DNA of 64,000 nt from Psilocybe azurescens. Lineage: Eukaryota; Basidiomycota; Agaricomycetes; Agaricales; Agrocybaceae. Position 1 is the stretch's first letter. Each line of letters begins with the position of its first letter. Under the pieces are notes generated by a model. That model saw only the letters and a list, made by a program, of their open reading frames with translations. It made no database searches and was not told the origin of the DNA. Below are positions 22,924 through 33,763 of this stretch, one piece after another. The stretch is from contig JAJIRX010000157.1 of assembly GCA_023853785.1 (NCBI GenBank), forward strand, positions 1-64,000, in the 5' to 3' direction. A program made the position numbers and the translations under genes.

Positions 22924-24172
22924 TCATTCACTCGCACCGGGAAGTATCATTAACAAATAGCAATTCACGCCGAATGCCATAGGCTGAGAGGGACCTGTTT
23001 CTTCGGAAGGTTCAGATAAGCGCCACAGACCAAGTCTGGTGTTTCGAAAGAGCCTGCATCCCATCAGGTTCATCAACGCAAGGTTGGGATATAAGAACGG
23101 GCGCTTTGTACGCTGCTGGTACCGCCGGAGAGTAGAATATAACGGTGGAGGTAATAGAAAAGGTGACTGTAGTTCTGCATTTGCCGCCCTCAAGGTTAGT
23201 GTTGTCATCCAGAGCAACCTATAAGCCAGATTATACTCACAGAAAGTATACCTGTCCATCTTTCAACAGCCCTCGTGAGAAGGCTGGAAGATAGTGTCCA
23301 AGGATCATCACCCTGGCCCCATTTCGTATGGTCATTTTGACATGAGCATTTTGCATTAAACGCCATGACATTGCAACGAAGATCAATGTGTCGTTAACCA
23401 TAGGAATGGTGGTCATTGAAGTGACAAGGGCGATCAAGTTGAAATCGCCATTGGAAATGCAATATGTAGGGGAAGATGAAGCAATTGCAGGTGGCTGGAT
23501 TTTTCTACCCCCATTTTGTGTCTCGAATATGCATCCTGCGACCACTGATAGCCATGAAAGCGAGAAGAAAACAACCACGTATCTGTTACTTCTGTACACT
23601 CGCGCCGAACACGCATAAAGAATAAAAGTGCCGTGAGAGGAAATAGATATTGCTGCAATCCAGGACACGACATACGCTAACCAGTAGCAATTTTTGACGG
23701 GTTGCGCTGAATAATGAATGTATGAGAAGCATGCAATCCAATCTCGATCTGACGACAACACTCACTATTGACTATTGTAAACAGAGTAAATGTTATAAGT
23801 ATCGCGATCCTGTCGATGAAGGATTTGAACTTAAGTTCGTAACGTTTAATTGGATATAAAGAGAGTTGGTGGTTTACCTCGACAAGAAATACACAGCCGT
23901 AGCCAGTGTTATTGGAAAGTCATGTAGAATGTGGTAATCGGCATTAATGTTACTGAGTATATCCCAGATAATGGCCTACCAGATCAGTAATTCATGTTAG
24001 TTTAATTGTATTCCAATAGCGCACACAACTCAGAGTAGACGCACCCCCAAAATTCCAACCACAAAAGGGCCAGATTAGCTGATCCAGTTCCCAGTTGTGG
24101 AAATCCAGTTTCAGAAGGTGCAAGCATTGCAGCGCTGGAGTTCGAGCTTTCTAGCAGAGTGATGCTGCTCAT
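22924..24172 (-). CDS. Uncharacterised seven-span membrane protein, paralogue 3 (unit B)
   Basis: This is the near-identical duplicate of the gene at 18332-19575, starting at the ATG at 24170-24172. It has the same MVNDTLIFVAMSWRLM, LPAFSRGLLKDGQVYFL and LALMNLMGCRLFRNTRLGL blocks and the same intron positions. The two frame breaks of copy A are also present, and an additional one follows the last intron (SPAVPAAYKAP and PNLALMNLMGC are in different frames). Unlike the GT8 and dehydrogenase parts of the unit, this gene lies wholly inside the duplication, so both copies keep their own upstream region. Confidence 0.58.
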
Positions 24173-24699
24173 TGAGAATGAAATGGGGGTGAAACGAAGT
24201 ATCAGAAAGGAGGGAGTTCCCACCGGGCTTGTTCAAGCACTTCTTGAATAGAAGGGCTATTTGTATTCAACTAAGATCATCCATCCCAACTGATGCTCAG
24301 TGTAATTTGGACGGTCATCAAGGATATCTAATTTTAGACCAACAGGCCCAAGCTATACATAGGAAGCTTTCCCTATTGAGAGCGATCCATTATAAAGGTA
24401 GCACAACAAACAGGGTCCCATTTGCTGCAAAGGCATCTCTATACTCTAAGCAAACTCCTTTGCTCACACAGTTGAACTTGCTGATTCTGGACTAGCAAGT
24501 GAGAAGCTGTGAGAAATGATCAGGTTTCATAACCACAGGTGACATTTCGCTCAATCAGAATACTTAGTCATCTGCTGGGCTAAATATAAGAAGTATAACT
24601 ATCATTGGCTACATATATATTGAACTGACAGCTCTTAATCATTTCTGGATGCGCCCCACTACGTATACCAAGCTGTGAAATCCTATAATAATCGGTACT

Positions 24700-24990
24700 C
24701 TATCTTACACTCCAGTAGAGTGAGTATAATACCTGACGATGGTCGCGTTGAACCAATTTGCGACAGCGGTAGCGCCCTGGTCGCAGCTTTGTCGTGACTG
24801 CGGTATAAGTTGGCACCACGTGATTGCTGCATATCAGGGGGATGGACAGACGCGTCGACACGACACGACGCGACGCGAGTCGCAACTTCTTCGGTAGCCA
24901 AGCCTGACGGATTTCTTGTGTCGTTTCTAAACGACGGCCAAAACGCCGCCCGACCAATAATACCTTGGAGGCTCCTCGTAGGCTCTTCAT
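24700..24990 (-). CDS. Unassigned small open frame (unit B)
   Basis: Duplicate of the frame at 20113-20379. ETTQEIRQAWLPKKLRLAS and STRLSIPLICSNHVVPTY are kept, while the region between them and the stretch after PGRY differ by in-frame changes. An upstream extension MKSLRGASKVLLVGRR is possible here only because of an indel. No function can be assigned. Confidence 0.22.
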   Translation of the reverse strand: MKSLRGASKVLLVGRRFGRRLETTQEIRQAWLPKKLRLASRRVVSTRLSIPLICSNHVVPTYTAVTTKLRPGRYRCRKLVQRDHRQVLYSLYWSVR

Positions 24991-25163
24991 AAGCTTATGA
25001 TATGAACAAAGTACGTTCCATTCAATCTACCGCAATGTCTTTAAGCAAGCCAGAATATAGGTTGTGACCCTTGCTTTATTGGGCATTAAATAGTTCGAAC
25101 TATTTTGGTTACAAGTGGCACAGCTTTACGCCGGCTAGTATCATTATTATGTGGCTTTTGAGA

Positions 25164-27466
25164 TTAATTTCCGATATTAATATGGACACCTTTGACTTGC
25201 GTGTATCTATACCATATTTAGTGAAGACGGTCTAAGGTAGTGTGAGCAGATGAAGAATGGACGCACGTTTCAAGAGCATATTGTCCTAATTCTCGGCCAA
25301 TACCCGATTGTTTGTATCCCCCAAATGGCACGCATACTTCGGTATCTTGAGCGCAGTTTACCTACATCCAAATGTCAGACGAGGAGAGTCTCTTTGAATC
25401 AAAGTACTTGGCCATACCCATGCACTACCAGCCTCAAGAGCGTGAGCTACCCGAATAGCACGACTCACGTTCTGGCTGAAAACATGGCACGCAAGTCCGT
25501 AGACGGTGTCGTTCGCAATTTCAATGGCCTCTTCCTCGGTTTTGAACTTGACGATGACAGCAACAGGTCCAAATATCTCTTCGCGGACAATCTTCATTTC
25601 CGGGGTAGTATCCGTGAAGAGCGTCGGCTTAATAAAATAGCCTTGATCTCCGTGTCGCTCGCCTCCGATGATGACGTTGGCACCTTCTTGTTTGCCGGAT
25701 TCGATGTAACTCATAACACGCTTCAAAAGAATTCAGCACTTGGAACCAGTACTTTATAGTCTCCGCTCACGTCAAATTGGACCTTGGAAACTTGTGGACC
25801 ATGTAAAGTCCCTGGAGTAAAGGATCACCGGTGCCATCTGACAACTTCTGCGTCACTGCAGTGAAGTTTTCCAGAAACTTGTCGTAAATCCCTTCCTGTA
25901 CGAGAATTCGAGAGCCAGCTGTGCAAGATTGACCTATCGCAGCGCCCATATCAGGAATCAGGATATAGTCGAAATGTGCAACATATACGCACCCATGTTG
26001 AAACTATGGGTTGATGTAATCAGTCAATCGGTCAGCCACAGGATCGTAAATCAGGAGATATTCAACTCACAAAATACCACTTGATGCCCATTTCACAGCT
26101 AAATCGAGGTCTGCATCATCGAAGATAACTGTAGGACTCTTGCCTCCCAACTCAAGGGTAACAACTTTCAAGTTTGTCTCGGCAGATGCCTTCAAGATCT
26201 TCCTGCCAGTAAGGGTACTTCCCGTGAACGCCACCTTCTCAATCGCGGGGTGTTCGCTAATCGCCTGGCCAACCGTATGTCCTGAAAGTAATTTAGTTCA
26301 ACCATCGCTGATAATGACTAGCAAATCGATTACCGTATCCGTTTACGATGTTGACGACGCCTGGAGGAAAGCCTGCTTCATTCACGAGGTCGCACAGCCT
26401 GAGAGCAGTGAGTGGAGTGATTTCGGAAGGCTTCAGGACTATAGTATTTCCTGTAGCGAGAGCTGGACCAATCTTCCACGACAGCATGGCCTAAGAATAA
26501 AGCTTGAGAATTAGGCAAAAGATGCGGATTGTATTTCACATACCAAAGGAAAGTTCCAAGGAATTATTTGTCCCTAGAGGCCTCTTGTGTGAGTTCATAT
26601 CAAAGAGTTATCATACCAGAGATTGGCTCACCACAACGCCATATGGCTCGTGTCTCGAATATGCAAGCTTGGTATCTTTGGTCTATTTTCACCTTATCAG
26701 ATCGCTCATCGTACTCAATGTCTAGATGTTTGCTGACCTCTATGACTTTTCCTTGGTTCTTATCCGCCCAGCCAGCGTAGTATCTCAGAACCCGGATTGT
26801 TGAGCTGATATCAGCAAATTTTGAGTACATATAGACCTTCCCTGTAGAAAATAAGCTTAGACTTGTCTTTGAGAGCATTCGTGAGTGCACAATACGAACC
26901 TGTATTGAGAGTCTCCCAGGCTGCAAATTCGTCGATGTTCTTTTCAATTAAGTCTGCCAACTTGTTGATAAGCTTTCCCTCTCCGCACCGGGGCATTTTA
27001 AACCCCAGGAGGTCTTGTACGCCTAAAGAAATGGAAGTAAACGAGTAATATTCATGTATTACCCTATTTCCTCACCTTTTTAGCAGCATCGACCGCAAGA
27101 TCAACATCCGCTTTTGTCCCACCTGCGATAGGAGTAATTACATTGCCAGTAGCTGCAGGAGGTCGTTAAATGGCTATCAGCTCTAGACAATTCCAACATG
27201 CCTGGATTGACGACTCTATGGCGAGTAGATGAGATTTATGCCGAATTGACGCTGACTACGTATAAAATAGCAAGATCACTCACTCGATGCTGCCACCTTC
27301 GACAGGATCAACCCATTTGCCTCCAATGAATAAGCTAAAACGGTTCGTGATCGATCAGTCAGACTATCATTGTGGTCATGTGCAAAACAGACTCGCACCC
27401 CGTATGAATGGTGGACGATCCTTTGAACACTGGCGTATCAAACTGATATGTATAAGTACCAGACAT
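25164..27466 (-). CDS. Aldehyde dehydrogenase (NAD(P)+-dependent, ALDH superfamily), full-length gene
   Basis: About a dozen short exons assemble into a protein of roughly 500 residues: [69 protein letters not shown], the cofactor site FTGSTLTGR, the glutamate motif [10 protein letters not shown], the catalytic cysteine in [12 protein letters not shown] (intron inside MG), [10 protein letters not shown] and [15 protein letters not shown]. The product oxidises an aldehyde to the carboxylic acid; the substrate is unknown. One intron (27153-27201) is GC-AG. The stop is at 25164-25166 and the start ATG at 27464-27466. Two single-base deletions break the frame: an A-run at 25819-25821, shown intact in the duplicate at 21231, and a C-run at 26987-26989. 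Apart from these indels every hallmark residue is present. Confidence 0.85.
27153..27201 (-). other. GC-AG intron in the aldehyde dehydrogenase gene
   Basis: The intron begins GCATGT and ends TGCAG on the coding strand. Removing its 49 nt joins VVNP to [12 protein letters not shown] in frame, as expected for the family. No GT donor nearby preserves the frame. Confidence 0.75.
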
Positions 27467-30400
27467 TATGAACGCTGTAGAGCTCCAAGTAATTGAGTGA
27501 TGTGCGCGTGAGAGCCTGTTGAAGGAGGTCCTCAAGATAAGGATCCGAAGAGAAGTGGGTACTTATATACTATACATAGTCCAACACAGGATGCCCGGGC
27601 CATACCCGTGTGTTTTTTCTTCAGATAGGCATCTCCTTTGGAGTTAGATACGCAGTGTGTTGCTCAGAATCTTGCTCAGCTTACTTAATAATACGCCCTT
27701 AAGTCCAGCTGCTCGGCTTGCTTATTAATAGACTACTTCATAGAAACAAGGTTGACGCAAGTAAGCCACCCAATTGCGAAATAAAAATAGGAATGAAGCT
27801 CAAAAGCCGTTCTTTGAGCACTTCTTGAGCGCTCCGTGAATTCCCTGTAGAGATGTCTAGGTAGTTAGACGGCGCGCTGTGCCGCTTCCAGTGGAGAACC
27901 TTGTAACCGGAGTACAGAAGATCATAGTTCATGACGTGCTTTATCATTGCAAACATGGAAATACGAGGTGGATGAAGTGCAATGTCAGAAATAAACTTGT
28001 ACTAGTGCTATCGGTCTTTGTACTGGATGACTAGCTTCTTTGCTAGATGTTACAAGCATAGCCATAGCATTCGTAAGTTGGGTTAAACTTAAAAGGCGTA
28101 TGTTATGGCCCTTAGCAGAAAAAGAGCAGTGACGATCACACCACACAGTACCTCGTAAAGCAAAGATAAGATGGAAATTCATACTGGTTAAAAATCTATT
28201 TAAGATTCAATTATTCCTAAAGAGCCCAGCTTAAGCGGAAGAGAGGGGATTGAGAGGGTGAGGCAATCTAATTTTAGAACAAATCGGCTTGCGGTATCAC
28301 TGTCGAATCGCTTATACTCATTGCCGCAGCCCGGTCCAAACCCTCAAATAGGGGCTGACACCCTGGATTTTTGGGGGTTGTGGGCTATCTAAAAGGAATC
28401 AATGAACAGTGAATACACGAATTGTGTTTGTTTACAGTAATGAATTGACGTGAATCAAATGCGATACGGCATCAAACATTGGATCCTTTGACGACTGCCA
28501 ACATTAGTATCGTACAAGCAGTTAGGATATGGGATTGGCGCTGGACGCCCCGGGGCTGACTGCCACGAGTACCAAAGTACATGACGTTTCTTGGTTTCCA
28601 CCTCAGGCCTCAACCTCTAGGGTGTTGTATATTTTCTTCTTTCTGTTGGCTATTTCTTCTATTAATCTCCGCTGATACACGCCTCCTTGGATTTTGGTCC
28701 TGGAACACCTGCAAACACCGTTCTCCAGATCATACATGCGTCCCCATGACATCTATCCCACGATAAGCAAGTTCTATTTACTCAGGACGACTTCGAGCAA
28801 GGTGGATAATCTACCAGTGACCGTGGTGAAGTAAGTACTTTATAATACCTCCTAGAAGCCATCAGGGAACGCTGGCAACGTCAAGAAACTTGAATTTTAG
28901 TATGTAATAAATACCACGCTCGAAAGATTCACAGCGTATTGCTTCATCGTCCTCGAGAAAGAAAGTCTGTCTGTATATGATTGACACAGGGATTTGCGCG
29001 GCGGACGCTCGAAATCCATTTCTCGTCCTTTGTTCGAGTCATTTCCTTCATTAAAAGATCCCGTCTTCATCAGGCTGCAAGCGTATTCACCGTCTCAGTG
29101 CTACACACACGACCTGGACTACATACACGAGGTAGGAGTTAGGAAGCGCGGCTTGTGTGAAAGCTACTTGCGACACGCGAGAGTCCCACACTTCTTGTGA
29201 GTTCTCTGCGGCGCCGCTTTCGCGTTCTTAACACTTACCGGGGGGAGAAGTGTATCAAATTCGAGCCCGCGAGAATCGTTTCAGAATTGGTGTTACTGCA
29301 GCTATGATACTGATAGCAGCTGAACTCATGGGTCTTCCATACGCAATAATATTCGAGTCACTTCACCGCGCCGTAGATCAACTCCCCTTCTGAGCTTCTC
29401 GACAACAGTTTCCCATTAGGACTCAGAGTCTAGACTTATTTCAATTGATGCACGGTATACTCTCTATCTCTCTGAGTTAACCTTTCACAAGTGCCGCCCA
29501 TCCTGGAATAAAATCTATCCCCTTGAACTAAATTTCATCAGGGGCAGACTCGATCACGGAGAAAATTAGGCATCTAATCGCTCAAGTCTCTGGAAAAGTG
29601 CGCAGTCCACGAACATAAAAGCCCGTCTGGTCGAATCGGTACGGTGGGCCCAATAGATCATTTTTTGCAATCGCAACATGAGGCGTGAGGCTATCGCGTG
29701 CGTAGTACAAAATATCACTGAAGGTTTAGAAGACGAAGTGCGCAGAATTCACGCGAAGCGGTGATGTGTTCTGATGCTTCTCGTTCGGTGGCTCTGTCAG
29801 CAACCGAGCTTCGCGGCTGGCTGGTCTTACTACAGACGGCGCCCCATAATGCATAATGAATCTTATCAAACACATTTCCAACATACGGTGAGTGATGTTC
29901 TTGGACCTGGGATGTCGATACACCGAATAAAAATGGATCTTTGTACCCTACAACAGCCCGTTACAAGGTCACTGCCATTAATTGAGTTTAGCCGATTAAC
30001 AGATATAGATCTTCATATTAGACAGTATTCCATCGTCATTCAGTCGACGCATCGGTTGCTGAAGAATACACGTAACATTTCATCCCCGAAGGCCTTTCCT
30101 GCCACGAAGAATAGGTGAACAAGAAAAATGTAAACGAGCTCTAATAGAATCAGAAGCCCTTTCGAATATTCTACGTGGCTTTTTGCTACTTGTTCACTAG
30201 TAAATTGGAGAGGACGTCGGGGGATGACAAACACAGTTTCTATCAGATAGTAAATACCATTGAGTTGAAGCCGCCGGGCTGATCTTCCTCTCCTTTGCTT
30301 TCGCTCGAGTAAGAATATTCCGAACAAGATCCCCCAGTCTGACTCCCTAAGAAAATAACCCTCCCGCGAACGGTGACGATGAGAAAAATTTGTCAGTCAA

Positions 30401-33400
30401 ATCTGTTAGGTACACACGCAGAACTGACTTTCAATAGTCAATTCAGACTCAGACTCAGGTGGACCCGAATCTGAATCTACGAATCCCAGGGCCGATTCGG
30501 ACTCTTATTTTCGGGTCCTTGAACAATTCCGAGGAGAGTACCTGTGCATTGAAATGCTATCGCTAATAATAATTGTGTTGGCTAGGGGGTCAGGTACCCT
30601 GGCATTCAAACATCCATCTACAAAGTAAGGGCCGTAAGTATATTCACTGCGTAACGCCACGCCAAATTGATGGCTTGCCTTGAGGTTGACATGTACTCTG
30701 CCAGTAGGACTTAGTCGCCGAGACGTCTTTCAGGCCTGAATCAACTAAACTACACCAAGTGGAAGGCCTAAATGGCTGGATGCACGATACCGGCTAATAA
30801 GTCAGATTTTAGACGACAGCTACTTTGAGGACGTCCAAATGTTAACGTTGGCTTTCAGAATTATCTTGTAGGCCGTTTAAGTGACGAACGTGACGCTAGA
30901 TAGCTCTTTGATGTGCCATGGCGTTCAAATAGAGTGCTGGCATGTGGCATATGCATTACGCTCAGCCTTCGAGGCTCGAGGTTGAGTTTCGTATTTATCG
31001 TTTGATTGCCAGCTACTCGGTAACAAAAAGGGGTAGACTATGAGAAGGGGAGAAGTGGTGCGTTGTCAAAGGAGATGGGGGTATTTTTTGATTGTTCGGG
31101 AGCCACTCAATGTACAATGAACCTCAGGTCGAACTTTGTGCAGCACATTGCCGACGGTATTGGAACAGTGTTTCTCAGGGGGCCAACGCGAGTTATAGAA
31201 AGCACCATACCCAATTCAACAGTAAACAAAGCATACCTCGTGGTATACATGACATTGACACTATTGAACAAGTTACGCGAGGTAGGATGAGAGGATTTAC
31301 ATGCCAATTCAATGGGACGAATACTGGGACCCTTCAATTAATCCCATTGTATTTGTAGGACCTAAGGTTGGCGAGAAGTGCCAGGTCTATTTCGAAGCCT
31401 CGAAGTGTATTACCATCTCGGAGAGTCTATCGTTCCAATATCATAAGTGCAGCGACATCAATGATATTTCTGGCAAGTTGATTTTCTCTTAAGTGCTCCA
31501 GACAAACCCAATTCCATAATATACCTCACTTGCTCCGAATTACATGCGTATGTTTACACCGATGGCTTTCTAGTGGCCGAGAGCGCGCTTATTCCTTGTA
31601 GAGCCGGAGTCTCTGAATCTATTGGTTGAGGGCCTTGACAATTGGCCAATCTTTGAAGGAGAAAGGCTTTTATTGTCACAAATGTTGCGTATGCGAGGCA
31701 AATGCAGTTGAATCATGTTGCCATTTTGGACCAGTCAAGAAATCAGATACCCAAGATATTGTGACGAAGATAATCAGTAGGTAAAGAGAAAAAGTTCGCC
31801 CAAGTAGTCTGTTATTCCTTTGACATGCGACTACGTTCTGCAGTATGTCTGCTGTCGCAAACTGAAAAATAGACCCAGTTGATCAGGAGTCTCACAAATG
31901 CTGTTTTTGGGGGTTTTCAAGTTAAAAATGCGTCCAAAAAGGAAGAAATTAACACGTCCAAAAACCTAGGTGTTCGATCACAAAAACGGACTACGCTTCA
32001 AAAACGGCACGTCAAGAAAAAGTGCAAAAGCTACTAAAAAGCCACAAAATCCCTTAAAAACAAATGCTTGTAGTTACAGGTGGCAGTAGTTATTATATAT
32101 TAGTAGCCCTGAACTCTTGTTGATACGTAATTAACTTTTTTGCCTTCCTAACTTTCCGCTTTTGTCAAATCGACCCAAAGCTGAAAGGGAGAAAGTAAAT
32201 TGTGGGATCGCTGATGCTTCTTGCGTAGTACTTACTACTATGACGTTTTATTTCATCAAATCTTCAGACTTCTGGGTTAACTTGAAGTTGCCGAATATTA
32301 TAGAGTGTATCTACGGTGAACTTACTAGCTGGTCTACAATGATTAAACAATGATCCTAATGGGCTATCCCAAGGCTTTAGTTTTAGTTCGTTCTTGGAAT
32401 CACTGGCCACATGCCGAACTGCCAACTACCCTTACCTTAGCCGATTATTTGCGGAGCCGGAAAAACCGGTAATGACCATCGTAAGTTGTTGGAAAAGACA
32501 GGGGAGTGGGAGAGCTTCATAGAATCCACACAAACGGTTGTAGAGTAGGAGGTGGAGTAGTTCAACAACAACGCAATAGGAATGCCAAGCCAAAGTCCTA
32601 TGGTTCTCTGTCTGCACGGACGCATCGAGTCGTGGTTGAAAATATACTCGTGAATGCCACACCGAATTTGCACCTAATGTTATTCATAGATTCTCACCAC
32701 AAAATTTCTAAATGAAGCGGTGCCAAGGACCCCAGTCGCACGTTAGAAAGCAGACAGATAGAAGCTGAACCTGGTCCTTCCCGCCAATAGCAAAAGGTCT
32801 TGAGAATACCAAGGGCTAAATAACAGCAACTAAATGAATGCATCTTTAACTTTGATGAAGGATATAAGCTCTTTGATAGCTTTACATTTCAGGTGTTTAC
32901 TATTTGGCTCAATAGTAGCATGCCACTGTTGACTCTTTAGTCAATGCATAGTAATGAGCCACTGTTTGCGGGTAATTGAGAATTCGGTCTGGAAATGAGA
33001 TTTTGTCTAGATTTTGATTTGATTGGTACTGTACTGATAGGTGGGTGGCTTAATGTCCCAGCACAAGCTCTTTCGTTGAAAGTCTTTCTAGTTGATTCAA
33101 TTCAATTGATTTATATTGAAAGCCTCCTGTCTCCTGGACGCCGCAATCATGGGCAGAGGCATCTCTGTCATCGACGAAGAGGGGTGTTAGTGTCAGCGTA
33201 ACACATGTGCACATGCCTGAGTTATTGACGCCCAGATCGGGTCCAAGGTTGGTCGTATTTGACGCCGCGGACATTCAATATGGAAAATTAGCCGAAACGA
33301 TCGCCCGATCGAGTATGTGCCGCTCCGAAATCAGAAATAATGGAATCTCCCAAATCCATCAGTAATCCGTATTCCTTCCTCTCTCCTCCACACCAATTTT

Positions 33401-33763
33401 TTCCGTCCAAGTTCATTCCACTTCGTAGAATTTCTAAAAATCTGCTTTTCTAATAATTTGCTAGACACCACTACTATCAATAAGCTTCCGACCCCGGGCG
33501 AAGGGACGCTGCCGAATCTGCCATATATTGTCCCCCGTCTCCTTTACAAATCAGATCTACAGACACGGAGATTCGATCATTACGCAGGATTTGGATCGGT
33601 GCTGCCCACAAGACCGAAGCTCGGCATAATCTGGGACATACGCTTTACATCAGAACTGCCAAAGCCAATCCCCACGCACCAAGATCTAATTCAGTGCTCT
33701 GCATAGATATCTTCTCTTCTTTCCTGTTTCGAAAAGACGATATAACCAAGAGTTGAATATTGA
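27467..33763. other. About 6.3 kb without a supportable gene
   Basis: Many short frames exist on both strands, but none shows motifs, splice-consistent extension or good composition. Items of note are an A-tract array at 31924-32060 and a stretch near 30440-30545 with repeated GACTC/GATTCGGA-like words. There is a faint resemblance of 29726-29923 (minus) to the C-terminal coding end of the seven-span membrane family. It may be an old insertion-rich interval that also holds the promoter of the regulator at 33764. Confidence 0.45.
31924..32060. other. Array of ten short A-tracts, the last part phased near 10 bp
   Basis: A-tracts of 4-6 bases begin at about 31924, 31936, 31959, 31982, 32000, 32016, 32026, 32036, 32046 and 32056. 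The final five starts are 10 bp apart, close to one helical turn, which is the arrangement known to curve DNA. Confidence 0.6.

Larger units (their letters stand above)
21327..25912. repeat. Tandem segmental duplication, unit B (about 4.58 kb)
   Basis: This is the second copy of the unit at 16768-21326, head to tail. Its left border abuts the truncated dehydrogenase of unit A at a GAGCGCC-like microhomology. Its right border runs into the part of the dehydrogenase that was not duplicated. Distinct indels and substitutions between copies allow them to be told apart. Confidence 0.92.

Noticed and set aside
29726..29923. Possible relic of the seven-span membrane family's C-terminus
   Set aside because: Similarity is limited to a short GGTGGCTCTGTCA word and loose spacing; no upstream blocks of the family were found.
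30440..30545. Imperfect palindrome-like GACCCGAA/TTCGGGTC stretch as a MITE
   Set aside because: The arms are short, interrupted and lack flanking duplications, so it is too weak to call.
33458..33706. Upstream open reading frame before the Zn2Cys6 gene
   Set aside because: It begins only at a TTG codon; without an ATG it is unlikely to be a regulatory upstream frame.
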